From NCBI RefSeq assembly GCF_900115625.1, contig NZ_FOXD01000013.1, positions 1 through 64,000 on the forward strand: a stretch of DNA of 64,000 nucleotides. Reading direction: 5' to 3'. Below the pieces are notes generated by a model. It was given only the letters and a program-made list of their open reading frames with translations, was not told the DNA's origin and did no database searches. Origin of the DNA: Salibacterium halotolerans (GTDB taxonomy: Bacteria > Bacillota > Bacilli > Bacillales > Marinococcaceae). Positions 8,448 through 19,299 of this stretch are shown here, piece after piece (positions within the stretch are counted from its first letter, which is position 1; every line of letters starts with the position of its first letter). The position numbers and the translations under genes are program-made.

Positions 8448-10733
8448 TTATGTGTCTTCCATTTCTTCTGTTCCTGTCAATTTTTCTTTCAGCATCGTAT
8501 ACCGTTCATCTTTGCTGTCATTTTCGATCGCATATTGAATGGCACGTTCTTCTCCGGCCATAATCAGGTAATCCCGGGCCCTCGTTACCGCGGTATACAG
8601 CAGGTTGCGTTTCAGCATCCGCCGGTAGGACATCAGAACGGGGGCCACAACAATCGGAAATTCGCTGCCTTGTGCCTTATGGATCGACGAACAGTAGGCC
8701 AGCATAATCTGGTTCAGATCCTGACGGGAATAAGTAACTTCCTTCCCTTCAAAGGAGAGAACGATCTGCATTTGTTTATCCACCGTTTCCCTGGCTTCAA
8801 AGATCGCTTCCACGACGCCCCGATCTCCGTTGTACACCTGCTCCTCCGGATTATTGACGAGCTGCAGGATGACATCTCCCTTCGAGTAGACGGCATCACC
8901 GAAGGTCACTTTCCGTGATTTATTCTCCGGGGGATTGAACAGCTGCTGCAGCCTCCGGTTCAGTTCATGCACACCGGCAGGACCTTTGTACATCGGGGCC
9001 AGTACCTGAATGTCCATGGGCGGATATCCTTTTTTAAACGCACCGGCACACACCTGCTCAATCAAGTCAGCCGCGTTATCTCTGCCGCACGGAAAAAAGC
9101 GCCGGTCTTCGTAGGCTGCCGGCAGATCTGTTGGCAGCATTCCCTGTTTGATGGAGTGGGCCAGCTGGATAATGGACGAGCCTTCCGCCTGGCGGTATAC
9201 GACAGACAGAGCGGTAACCAGGACGATGCCGGAATCCATGAGATCGGTCAGGACCTGGCCGGGACCGACGGATGGAAGCTGGTCTTCATCCCCGACAAGT
9301 ATCACCTGCATGCCTTCGGGGATCGAGCGGAACAACTGGTTGGCCAGCCACATATCAACCATCGACACTTCATCCACGACGAGCACTTTTCCTTCCAGCG
9401 GTTCATCCTCATCTTTTTCAAATACGTCTTCTTCTCCTTCTCCGCTGTACCCCAGTAATTTATGAATCGTGGAAGCTTCCAGGCCGGTCGATTCTTTCAT
9501 CCGTTTCGCCGCCCGGCCGGTCGGTGCCGCCAGCAGCACCGGAAACGGTTCATCTTTTTTATACTGCGAGCGGTCGAGGGAAAACTCATGCAGTTTGGAA
9601 AACATCTGTACAATAGCGCGTATGACCGTCGTTTTACCGGTTCCCGGCCCTCCGGTCAAAATCATGAGCTGGGACGAAAGTGCCTGTCTAATTGCCTCTT
9701 TCTGCTGCTCTGCATACTCAATGCCGAATTCCTCTTCGGTTTCACCGAGTGCTGTCAGAAAATCAGCTTCCGAGTAGGCCGCCTCTGTTTCTTCCACCAA
9801 AGCGGTCATGTTTTTGACATTTGTCACAAACCCTTTTTCCGCGAAGTACAGCGACGGAAGATAGATCCGGTGCTGTTCTTCCACCATTTTATCCTCTTCT
9901 ATCAATTGCAGAAGCGGCGGTTGGAGCAGCTCTGCGTCCACCTGAAAATCCTCTCCGCTTAAGAGCGCTCCGGCGTTTTCGAGCAGAAATTCGTACGGTA
10001 CATAGACGTGGCCACCCTGCATTGTTTGCTCAAACAAAACATATAATAGACCCGCTTTCAACCGTTCCGGGTCGTCCCGGCCTATACCTAAGCTGCGGCC
10101 GAGCCGGTCCGCTTTTACAAATCCGATGCCCTCCACATCCCATACAAGCTTGTACGGCGTTTCCTGAATAACATCAAATGTCGTCTCACGGTAGACATGA
10201 TAGATTTTGACAGCAAGATCCATTCCAAACCCGTACCGGGTGAGCATCGTCATGGCCCGTTCCATCCCTTGGTTCTCAAGCATCGCTTCATAAATCTTCT
10301 GTCTTGTTTTGTCATTCAGGCCTTTTATTTTTTTCAGCTTTTCTTTATCGTCCAGGATGGTGGTGATGACATTTTCCCCAAACGTATCCACCATTTTTTC
10401 TGCTGTTTTCTCTCCAATGCCGGGAAACCGGTCACTCGCAAGATATTGAATAAAAGCATCCCGTTCGGTCGGCAGTTCTTTTTGAAACGTCTGTACGTGA
10501 TACTGCCGCCCGAATCGGGGGTGTTCCTTGAACTGTCCTTCAAAGCGGTACCGCTCATCCGTTTCAATGACCGGAAAATGGCCGACCGCTGTCACTTTTT
10601 TCTCCTGACAGTCCTCCGATGCTTCCTGAACTTTCACGAGCAGCACGGTGTAGCCGTTCTCTTCATTACGAAAAATGATATGTATGACCGTACCGCTGAT
10701 ATAAGACTCTCCGGCCATGGAAACATTCGTCAT
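8448..10733 (-). CDS. recD2: ATP-dependent 5'-3' DNA helicase RecD2 (YrrC)
   Basis: RecD2 is a superfamily 1B helicase that works without RecBC and limits RecA-dependent damage at stalled forks. The 761-residue product has an N-terminal OB-like region, helix-hairpin-helix repeats (FPGIGEKTAEK and VEGIGFVKADR), and the helicase core: Walker A GGPGTGKTT (361-369), DEVSMVD, VGDEDQLPSVGPG, and the late motifs HKAQGSEFP and YTAVTRARD. The ATG at 10733 follows AAGGTGG; upstream in-frame sequence lies inside the TPR gene. The gap to the TPR stop is 19 bases, so the two are probably one transcript. Confidence 0.96.
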   Translation of the reverse strand: MTNVSMAGESYISGTVIHIIFRNEENGYTVLLVKVQEASEDCQEKKVTAVGHFPVIETDERYRFEGQFKEHPRFGRQYHVQTFQKELPTERDAFIQYLASDRFPGIGEKTAEKMVDTFGENVITTILDDKEKLKKIKGLNDKTRQKIYEAMLENQGMERAMTMLTRYGFGMDLAVKIYHVYRETTFDVIQETPYKLVWDVEGIGFVKADRLGRSLGIGRDDPERLKAGLLYVLFEQTMQGGHVYVPYEFLLENAGALLSGEDFQVDAELLQPPLLQLIEEDKMVEEQHRIYLPSLYFAEKGFVTNVKNMTALVEETEAAYSEADFLTALGETEEEFGIEYAEQQKEAIRQALSSQLMILTGGPGTGKTTVIRAIVQMFSKLHEFSLDRSQYKKDEPFPVLLAAPTGRAAKRMKESTGLEASTIHKLLGYSGEGEEDVFEKDEDEPLEGKVLVVDEVSMVDMWLANQLFRSIPEGMQVILVGDEDQLPSVGPGQVLTDLMDSGIVLVTALSVVYRQAEGSSIIQLAHSIKQGMLPTDLPAAYEDRRFFPCGRDNAADLIEQVCAGAFKKGYPPMDIQVLAPMYKGPAGVHELNRRLQQLFNPPENKSRKVTFGDAVYSKGDVILQLVNNPEEQVYNGDRGVVEAIFEARETVDKQMQIVLSFEGKEVTYSRQDLNQIMLAYCSSIHKAQGSEFPIVVAPVLMSYRRMLKRNLLYTAVTRARDYLIMAGEERAIQYAIENDSKDERYTMLKEKLTGTEEMEDT

Positions 10734-10752
10734 GGCAACCACCTTCCGAGGC

Positions 10753-11412
10753 TTATTCTTCCCGCAGATTCTCCGCCTGTTCCCGTCCGTTAAGCGCCAG
10801 CATATGATCCGGCTGTGCTTCGACGGCTTTATCAAAACAAGTGATGGCTGAGTCCACTTCATCATTCATAAGACGCGCCACCCCGAGATTATACCATGCA
10901 TCCGCATGCGTCTCATCTTCTTTTACCACCCGGCCGAGCTCAACCGCTGCTTCTTCCACCTGTTCGGTCTGCGCAAGGCACATGCCGTAGTAAAAGCGTG
11001 CTTCAGTGTCGGTTTCGTCGCATTCGAGAGCCCGCTGAAAACATGCCAGCGCATGAGGGACTTCCTCCGTCTGATAATACGTGAGGCCTGTCATATAGTG
11101 CAGACTCGCGTCATCAAGGCCCGCTTTATGCGCATTCTGATACATCTGCCGCGCTTTATCGTATTCTTCTGCGTTGTAGGATATATTTCCTGCCCCGTAA
11201 TAAGCCGCTGCCGCCTGTGGATCGATTTTCAGCGCCCGGTCGTAAAATGACAGTGCCCGTTCCGGTTCCCCGGCTTCAGCCAGTATATTACCGAAATTAA
11301 TATAGGCCGTCGCATCATCCGGATTTTTTTCAATCGCCTGGTTCAGCAGTTCCAGTGCTTTTTCGAGTTCTCCCTCTGCTATCGCCTTTACGGCCTGTTC
11401 ATTTTCATCCAT
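10753..11412 (-). CDS. yrrB: Tetratricopeptide repeat protein (YrrB-like)
   Basis: This 219-residue cytoplasmic protein is made almost wholly of about six 34-residue TPR units (for example ATAYINFGNILAEAGEPERA and DAWYNLGVARLMNDEVDSAI). It should be a protein-binding scaffold; its partner is unknown. It lies between mnmA and recD2, as yrrB does in B. subtilis. The AAGGGG ribosome binding site lies within one arm of an 11-pair hairpin (11418-11449), so translation may be held down in readthrough transcripts from mnmA. Confidence 0.92.
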   Translation of the reverse strand: MDENEQAVKAIAEGELEKALELLNQAIEKNPDDATAYINFGNILAEAGEPERALSFYDRALKIDPQAAAAYYGAGNISYNAEEYDKARQMYQNAHKAGLDDASLHYMTGLTYYQTEEVPHALACFQRALECDETDTEARFYYGMCLAQTEQVEEAAVELGRVVKEDETHADAWYNLGVARLMNDEVDSAITCFDKAVEAQPDHMLALNGREQAENLREE

Positions 11413-11417
11413 CTTGA

Positions 11418-11449
11418 TTCCCCTTTTTCGTGCATAGTAAAAAGGGAAA
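11418..11449 (-). promoter_or_regulatory. Hairpin sequestering the TPR-gene ribosome binding site
   Basis: On the minus strand TTTCCCTTTTT pairs with AAAAAGGGGAA across a ten-base loop. The right arm is the Shine-Dalgarno region of the TPR gene. The A/T orientation is opposite to that of an intrinsic terminator (T residues beside the loop), so ribosome-site masking is the likelier effect. Confidence 0.55.
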
Positions 11450-11455
11450 ACGCGG

Positions 11456-13742
<2,287 letters not shown>

Positions 13743-13766
13743 TGGTTTCTCCTCCCGCCTGTTGAA

Positions 13767-14186
13767 TTAAATATAAAACATATAATACTCGTGGTCGTCG
13801 TCTCCTTTATATGAAGAGAGATCTTCAAGGGTTGTGTTATCCAGTACATCTTTGACCGCATCCCGGATTTTAATCCATAAATCCCGTTTCGCCGGTTCCT
13901 CATCATCAAGCACTTCCACAGGGCTGATCGGCCCTTCAAGCACCCGGATGATGTCGCCGGCAGTGATGTCGGCTGCGTTTTTAGTCAGCATATAGCCGCC
14001 ATGCGCCCCCCGGACACTTTTGACGAGCATGGCGTTGCGGAGAGGGGCGATCAGCTGTTCCAGGTAATGTTCTGATAACTCATGTTCCTTCGCGATAGAT
14101 TTTAACGACACGGGTCCTTCACCGTATTTTTCAGCCAGTGCCATCATAATCGTAAGTCCGTAACGACCTTTCGTCGATATTTTCAT
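13767..14186 (-). CDS. cymR: Rrf2 family cysteine metabolism repressor CymR
   Basis: CymR is the master repressor of cysteine and sulphur metabolism and acts in a complex with the cysteine synthase CysK. The 139-residue protein has an Rrf2 winged helix (about 1-75, MKISTKGRYGLTIMMALAEK) and the highly conserved VLEGPISPVEVLDDEEPAKR. It ends in YMFYI, as in B. subtilis. AGGTGG precedes the ATG at 14186. The first 56 bases lie inside the 3' end of the upstream membrane-protein gene in another frame. It leads the cymR-yrvO-mnmA sulphur operon. Confidence 0.96.
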   Translation of the reverse strand: MKISTKGRYGLTIMMALAEKYGEGPVSLKSIAKEHELSEHYLEQLIAPLRNAMLVKSVRGAHGGYMLTKNAADITAGDIIRVLEGPISPVEVLDDEEPAKRDLWIKIRDAVKDVLDNTTLEDLSSYKGDDDHEYYMFYI

Positions 14187-14820
14187 GTGTTCCACCTCTT
14201 CCTAACAGTCGGTTCACCATCTTTTCGCATTGAGGGAGGGTAAATCCCACTACCTGGCCGATTCCAAAGGAAAACAGGATTGTCCCAATAAAGACGGGAC
14301 CGCCGAGAACCCATCCAATAATAAGGACAAGTACTTCCATCAAGCCGCGTACCCGGGACACTTTCCAACCCGTCCGTTTCTGCAGCGCCAGCATTAAACT
14401 GTCTCTGGGCCCCGCTCCGCATCCGGGTGCAATATACGTACCGATTCCCCAGCCTATCACTATGATTCCCGCAAGAAGCATGAGCAATCTTAAGATGTAG
14501 GAATCAGGTGTGGACAACATCCATAAAAACAAGTCGATAAATACGCCGACGACAAGCATATTCACGACACTGCCGGCCTGCGGCATACGACGTTCCATCC
14601 ATGAGGACACCGCGATGATACCAATACCAATGATGATACTCCAGGTGCCGACAGTCAGACCAAACTGATGCTGAAGACCGACATGAAGCACATCCCACGG
14701 GGCACTTCCAAGCCTGGCTTTAATCATCAGCGCAATGCCGAATGACATGATGATAATACCGACCGTAAATATAAGCCACCTTGCGATAAGGTGTTCATGT
14801 TTTGCAAACTCTCTCTCCAT
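14131..14820 (-). CDS. YczE/YyaS-type integral membrane protein
   Basis: This 229-residue membrane protein has about five hydrophobic segments (WLIFTVGIIIMSFGIALMI is the first). It also has the family motif KARLGSAPWDVLHVGL and a second related segment GCGAGPRDSLM. It matches the YczE/YyaS family, whose transport substrate is unknown; B. subtilis YczE has been linked to secondary-metabolite production. The last 18 or so codons overlap cymR. A GGGAG lies 12 bases before the ATG, rather far. It is probably the first gene of the cymR operon here, an arrangement not found in B. subtilis. Confidence 0.8.
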   Translation of the reverse strand: MEREFAKHEHLIARWLIFTVGIIIMSFGIALMIKARLGSAPWDVLHVGLQHQFGLTVGTWSIIIGIGIIAVSSWMERRMPQAGSVVNMLVVGVFIDLFLWMLSTPDSYILRLLMLLAGIIVIGWGIGTYIAPGCGAGPRDSLMLALQKRTGWKVSRVRGLMEVLVLIIGWVLGGPVFIGTILFSFGIGQVVGFTLPQCEKMVNRLLGRGGTHENIDERSLRTYDYDGTG

Positions 14821-14889
14821 ACTATCTTACAACTCCCATCAAGAACACCCGGTATCCGGTTTTTGCTTATTTCGATTGAATCCTTGGTC

Positions 14890-14898
14890 ATTATAGCA
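14890..14898 (-). promoter_or_regulatory. Extended -10 promoter of the yczE-like/cymR operon
   Basis: On the minus strand TGCTATAAT is an extended -10 element with a consensus hexamer. No good -35 lies 17 bases upstream, which is common for this type. It would start transcription about 60 bases before the membrane-protein ATG. Confidence 0.6.
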
Positions 14899-14962
14899 TG
14901 AACAGACTACCTTTTGCATAAAAGCTGAATGATATCGGTCATCTTTCTCTGTTCTTTCTCTG

Positions 14963-14989
14963 TTTACGAAAGGCTTTTTGTGTTATATT
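14963..14989 (+). promoter_or_regulatory. Candidate rarA promoter
   Basis: TTTACG (14963-14968) and TATATT (14984-14989) are 15 bases apart, shorter than ideal. The site is directly followed by a LexA-type palindrome and lies about 36 bases before the rarA ATG. Confidence 0.45.
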
Positions 14990-15003
14990 AGAACTAATGT
15001 TCT
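14990..15003 (+). promoter_or_regulatory. LexA/DinR-type box upstream of rarA
   Basis: AGAACTAATGTTCT is a perfect palindrome except for its central bases. It has the GAAC-N4-GTTC core of the Bacillus LexA (DinR) operator, matching 11 of 14 consensus positions. It would sit on the transcription start just after the -10 box, the same placement as at ruvA. SOS control of rarA is inferred. Confidence 0.6.
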
Positions 15004-15024
15004 TGCATAAAAGGAGCCTTTCTT

Positions 15025-16305
15025 ATGAATAAACAGCAGCCACTCGCGTACCGCATGCGTCCGCGGACCATTGATGAAGTGATCGGGCAGGATCACCTGC
15101 TCAGTGAAGGCAGACTGCTGCAGCGTATGATTCAGACGAGAAAACTGTCTTCCATGATTCTCTACGGTCCGCCGGGTACAGGAAAAACATCCATCGCTTC
15201 GGCCGTGGCGGGAAGCACTGATATTCCGTTTAAAATGATGAATGCGGTAGAACATAATAAAAAAGACATGGAGATCGTGGTGGAAGAAGCGAAGATTTCC
15301 AACCAGCTGATTGTTATTATGGACGAAGTGCACCGTCTTGATAAAACGAAACAGGATTTTCTGCTTCCCCACCTGGAAAAGGGATTAATTATTATGATCG
15401 GCGCGACGACGGCCAACCCTTACCATGCCATTAATCCCGCCATCCGGAGCCGCTGCCAGATCTTTGAGCTGCAGCGCCTTTCTATCGATGACGTCATCGA
15501 CGCGCTTCACTATGCTCTTCTGGATAAAGAGCGGGGGCTAGGGAACTACGAGGCCGTACTGAATGAAGATGCCGCCCGTCATCTAGCTGAAGCAGGCGGC
15601 GGAGATCTCCGGACGGCTTTAGGCGCTCTGGAACTGGCAGTACTATCCACGCCTGCAGATGAAGATGATACCGTCACCATTGACCTTGCCACAGCAGAAG
15701 AATGCATTCAGAAAAAAAGCTTCCAGCATGACAAGGACGGGGATGCCCACTATGATGTACTCTCGGCGTTCCAGAAATCCATCCGCGGAAGCGATGCAGA
15801 CGCGGCTCTTCACTACCTGGCCCGGCTTGTAGAAGCAGGGGATCTCGTCAGCATCGGCAGACGCCTTGTTGTCACTGCCTATGAAGATATCGGCCTGGCG
15901 AGTCCGCAGGCCGGACCGAGAGCGCTTGCGGCTGTGGAAGCAGCGGAGCGCCTCGGATTTCCGGAAGCGAGAATTCCGCTTGCCGATGCCGTTGTAGAAC
16001 TATGCCTTTCCCCTAAATCAAACAGTGCTTATCAAGCTTTTGATCAAGCGCGGGAATCTCTTCTGAAGTACGGAACGCCGGACATTCCGCTTCATCTGAA
16101 AGATGCCCACTACAAAGGAGCCGAAAAACTGGGACGCGGCAGCACCTATCAATACCCCCACGATGACGTGAGAGGCTGGGTTCCCCAGCAGTATCTCCCG
16201 GACGTCCTGAAACATGAGCAGTATTATGTACCGAAAACGACCGGCAGATTCGAGCGTGCGCTGGCTGACGTTTATTATAATATGGAAAAAGACAGAAGAA
16301 CCTAA
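15025..16305 (+). CDS. rarA: Replication-associated recombination protein RarA (MgsA/YrvN)
   Basis: RarA is a clamp-loader-like AAA+ ATPase that acts at stalled replication forks. The 426-residue protein has Walker A GPPGTGKT (48-55), Walker B IVIMDEVHR, sensor 1 GATTANP and the arginine finger SRC. The family's C-terminal tetramerisation domain follows, with DIGLASPQAGPRALAA and ending in PKTTGRFERALADVY. An AAGGAG site lies eight bases before the ATG. It is transcribed against the cymR operon, with a LexA-type box at its promoter, and shares a terminator with the converging sensor kinase gene. Confidence 0.97.
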   Translation: MNKQQPLAYRMRPRTIDEVIGQDHLLSEGRLLQRMIQTRKLSSMILYGPPGTGKTSIASAVAGSTDIPFKMMNAVEHNKKDMEIVVEEAKISNQLIVIMDEVHRLDKTKQDFLLPHLEKGLIIMIGATTANPYHAINPAIRSRCQIFELQRLSIDDVIDALHYALLDKERGLGNYEAVLNEDAARHLAEAGGGDLRTALGALELAVLSTPADEDDTVTIDLATAEECIQKKSFQHDKDGDAHYDVLSAFQKSIRGSDADAALHYLARLVEAGDLVSIGRRLVVTAYEDIGLASPQAGPRALAAVEAAERLGFPEARIPLADAVVELCLSPKSNSAYQAFDQARESLLKYGTPDIPLHLKDAHYKGAEKLGRGSTYQYPHDDVRGWVPQQYLPDVLKHEQYYVPKTTGRFERALADVYYNMEKDRRT

Positions 16306-16326
16306 AAAGGCTCTTCTGTCTTTTTT
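16286..16326. terminator. Shared bidirectional terminator of rarA and the sensor kinase
   Basis: AAAAAGACAGAAGA and TCTTCTGTCTTTTT form a 14-pair stem with T runs on both strands. The rarA stop codon lies in the loop region, and the kinase stop codon overlaps the other end. One structure therefore ends two converging transcripts. Confidence 0.9.
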
Positions 16327-18484
16327 ACTCGACCGGCAGCCAAATATCAAATTCGGAGCCACTTCCTTCCTCACTACTGACATCCATACTGCCGCCGGCC
16401 TCTTCAATAATCTGAAAGCATGTCATCAGCCCAAGCCCGGTACCATCAGCCTTTGTTGTATAAAATGGACTTCCCAATTTATCAAGCGTTTCCGCATCCA
16501 TGCCGCAGCCGTCATCGATAATGCGAATGCGTACACCCTGTCTGGAGTAATCAGAGCGGCGCGTTGTCTCCACCATAATAGAGCCATCCTGCTCGAGTGC
16601 TTCGACCGCGTTTTTGATCAGATTCATAAACACCTGTTTCAGTTTCTTCTCTTCCCCGTATATCTTCGGAAGTTCTGTATCCAGTGCCTGCACTACCGAA
16701 ATATTATGGTGGTCAGTACGTGCCTGGAATAAATACAGCGTGTGGGTAAGAATTTCGTTCAGGTCAAGATAATCTTTATCCTCCACTTTTTCCGGTCTGG
16801 CGATAGTTAAAAGATCCTCCACGATACTGTTCACCCGCTCAATTTCCGAGATGATAATTTGGTAGTGATAGCTGCTCACCCCGCCTGTATCCGGCGATTC
16901 CTTAAACAACTGCATAAACCCGTGAATGGTAGTCAACGGATTTCTGATCTCATGAGCAAAACCAGCCGACAGCCGTCCAATTACTTTCAGCTTTTCACTT
17001 CGCAGCAGTTCCCGTTCCATTTCCCTTTTTTCCGTGATTTCTTTAAACACCAACAGATAGTCTTCCACCCTTCCATCCTTTTCAGAAGACGGAAGTGGTG
17101 TATTGCTGAGGAAAAAAGAGTGCGTCCATCCTTGAATCGAGCAGTCAAATTCAAAAATGGATGAACGGTGGTCCCTGTCGTCAGACAGCTGAACATGCTT
17201 GATAAAAGCGGCGAATTCCGGACATTCTTCCTTCACTTTATGAAGCGGACGGCCTAATACATTCTCTTTTTTGCATCCAAACAGATTCTCGCATGTCCGG
17301 TTGAATGTCGTGATGGTCAGATCCTCCCGGTTGATGGAAATAACGCCGTTATCCGTTGCTTCCAAAATCAGGGTTGATTTACGGTGGGCTTTTTCCCGCT
17401 CGTCCAGGCGTTCTGTCATATCATTGAATGTACGGTTCAGCTTGTTGACCTCTTCATAGGCGTTAGAGTGGAGTGGTGGGACTTTTTTGCCTTCTGCAAA
17501 AGCACTCGCAGCGGAGACCAGGTTTTCCACCGGTCCTGTAATGTAGCGCGACAGTCTAAATGCAGCAGTCACCGTGATTAACAGGACAACACTGAACAGA
17601 GCGATATACTTCCACAGTAAACCACGAAGCGGTGCGTATACTTCATTTTCAGGAACCGATACCCCGACATACCACTCATTGCTGAATCCTTCCATCTTTC
17701 CGACGGGGGCAATGGCGCTGACACTCTGCCCCTCTTCATTACGAATCAGACCGGGCTGATTTCCGAACTCTTCCATCGACTTCATACTTTTGTTTGTCTG
17801 TTCAAGAAAGTTCTTTTCCAGAATATAATCCTGATTCGGATGGGCAATATAATCCCCGGATTGATTCAGGATAAATGTATCCGCCGAAGCACTCATGTTT
17901 TCCTGCTGCTGCGAATACTCACCGACTCGTTCCCACAAGAACGACCAGAGTTTTTCAAGATCAAAGGAAGGAGAGATGACACCGATAACCTCCCCCTCTT
18001 CATTCTCGACAGAAGAAGCCATGGCAAGAATCGGACTGTCCACGACAGGAGATCTGAATATGTCCGACAGAAACAAACCGCCTTCCTGCGCCTGCTGAAA
18101 CCATTCTCTGTCTGCGACATTGTTTCCCACTACTGTGCCGTCTGTATCGACGGTAACCTCCCCTTCTGGATTGACAAAGATAAGACCGTAGTACAGTTCG
18201 TGGTTATGTATAAATTTCATAAATTCCTGCTGAATCTCTTCATCTTCTGCCTGGTCATTCATTAAAACAGGGTTGTCCGATAATTGTTCAAGATCAGAGA
18301 GCCGTTCCCGTATAATATCTTCGATCGCCAGCGAGAGATTATCCGAATAAATGAATAACGTCTGTTCAATGCGGTCCGTTAAATCATTTTTCTGCGTCTG
18401 ATAGGAGATGATGCCTGCCACCGTAAGCGGAACACAGGTGATCACTAAAAATATAAGTAAAAGTTTTGAACGCAGTGTTTTCAT
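16325..18484 (-). CDS. Membrane sensor histidine kinase (dCache-HAMP-PAS-HisKA-HATPase)
   Basis: This 719-residue kinase has a first membrane helix (about 8-28), a large extracellular dCache-like sensor, and a second helix (about 290-310). A HAMP linker, a PAS domain and a HisKA/HATPase core follow. The phosphorylated His lies in FAHEIRNPLTT (about residue 511). The N box is NLIKNAVEAL, the G boxes are IIDDGCGMD and GTGLGL, and the F box is PFYTTK. No response regulator is adjacent. The architecture resembles the Bacillus phosphorelay kinases, so Spo0F is a possible target (inference). The ATG at 18484 follows AGGTG; a GTG at 18493 lies inside that site. Confidence 0.9.
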   Translation of the reverse strand: MKTLRSKLLLIFLVITCVPLTVAGIISYQTQKNDLTDRIEQTLFIYSDNLSLAIEDIIRERLSDLEQLSDNPVLMNDQAEDEEIQQEFMKFIHNHELYYGLIFVNPEGEVTVDTDGTVVGNNVADREWFQQAQEGGLFLSDIFRSPVVDSPILAMASSVENEEGEVIGVISPSFDLEKLWSFLWERVGEYSQQQENMSASADTFILNQSGDYIAHPNQDYILEKNFLEQTNKSMKSMEEFGNQPGLIRNEEGQSVSAIAPVGKMEGFSNEWYVGVSVPENEVYAPLRGLLWKYIALFSVVLLITVTAAFRLSRYITGPVENLVSAASAFAEGKKVPPLHSNAYEEVNKLNRTFNDMTERLDEREKAHRKSTLILEATDNGVISINREDLTITTFNRTCENLFGCKKENVLGRPLHKVKEECPEFAAFIKHVQLSDDRDHRSSIFEFDCSIQGWTHSFFLSNTPLPSSEKDGRVEDYLLVFKEITEKREMERELLRSEKLKVIGRLSAGFAHEIRNPLTTIHGFMQLFKESPDTGGVSSYHYQIIISEIERVNSIVEDLLTIARPEKVEDKDYLDLNEILTHTLYLFQARTDHHNISVVQALDTELPKIYGEEKKLKQVFMNLIKNAVEALEQDGSIMVETTRRSDYSRQGVRIRIIDDGCGMDAETLDKLGSPFYTTKADGTGLGLMTCFQIIEEAGGSMDVSSEEGSGSEFDIWLPVE

Positions 18485-18536
18485 CTTTTTCACCTGCCTC
18501 GTGCTGTACGAACGTATTATTTCACTTTTGCCCTAC

Positions 18537-18566
18537 GTATACATCGTCTTCCCTCCGGCTACACTA
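18537..18566 (+). promoter_or_regulatory. Sigma-F-type promoter of rsfA
   Basis: GTATA (18537-18541), a 15-base spacer and GGCTACACTA (18557-18566) match the forespore sigma-F consensus (GYATA, GGNNANANTR) at every defined position. B. subtilis rsfA is a sigma-F gene, which agrees with this. Confidence 0.82.
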
Positions 18567-18612
18567 GAACCTGTCAATCTATGGACAGAAAATCGAAAGG
18601 AGAGATCGAGCT

Positions 18613-19176
18613 GTGAATGTAAGACAGGATGCGTGGTCCGACCGGGATGATCGTTTTCTCGCTGATACCATTCTGCAGCACATCCGGGACGGAAGTACGC
18701 AGCTGCATGCCTTTGATGAAGCAGGAGATGAACTGGACAGAACATCCGCTGCATGCGGGTTCCGCTGGAATGCCATCGTCCGGGCAAGGTATCAGGAAGA
18801 CATCAGAGAAGCCAAACGGGAACGCAAACAGAAATTAAAAAACACAGCCCGCCATGCCGCCTCCAGCTTTAAAAACAACGGCCAATCTTCCCGGCTGCCG
18901 CTGGAATCTATCATCAAAACTCTCGAACGGCTGGAGTATTCCCTGACGGAGACATCTGAAGATACCATTGCGCGGCTGGAATCCCGTCATCATGAACTTC
19001 AGCAGGAACTCGACAGAATGAACAGCGACTACCAGGCGGTAAAGCAGGATTATGAAACCATTGTAAGTATGATGAACCGGGCCAGAGAAATGGCCGTGAC
19101 TGAAGAGACGAATCAGCTTTCCAACTTGTTCCGTATGGACCGGAATGGAAACCTGGAAAAAGTAGAGAACTCTTAA
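18613..19176 (+). CDS. rsfA: Prespore-specific transcription factor RsfA family
   Basis: RsfA is a forespore regulator that tunes the sigma-F regulon. The 187-residue protein begins [18 protein letters not shown] and has a Myb/SANT-like DNA-binding region (about 1-60, with [17 protein letters not shown]). A basic stretch and a long coiled coil (about 95-165) follow. The start is a GTG with AAAGGAG ten bases upstream; the nearby ATG leads straight to a stop. A sigma-F promoter lies just upstream. The family has several paralogues per genome (RsfA, YlbO and relatives), so exact orthology is not certain. Confidence 0.88.
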   Translation: MNVRQDAWSDRDDRFLADTILQHIRDGSTQLHAFDEAGDELDRTSAACGFRWNAIVRARYQEDIREAKRERKQKLKNTARHAASSFKNNGQSSRLPLESIIKTLERLEYSLTETSEDTIARLESRHHELQQELDRMNSDYQAVKQDYETIVSMMNRAREMAVTEETNQLSNLFRMDRNGNLEKVENS

Positions 19177-19250
19177 GAATCACGCCCCTCATTATCTCAC
19201 AGTTGCCGGCAGGAATGAAGAAATTCCTGATTATCATCTCTTAAAAACAT

Positions 19251-19284
19251 ACAAAACCCCAGAGGATGTAATCCCCTGGGGTTA
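19251..19284 (-). terminator. Terminator downstream of 6S RNA
   Basis: On the minus strand AACCCCAGGGGA pairs with TCCTCTGGGGTT (one G-U) around a five-base loop. TTTTGTATGTTTTT follows. It ends the 6S RNA transcript and may also slow rsfA transcription from the other side. Confidence 0.8.
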
Positions 19285-19299
19285 CTGCTTTTAACAATA

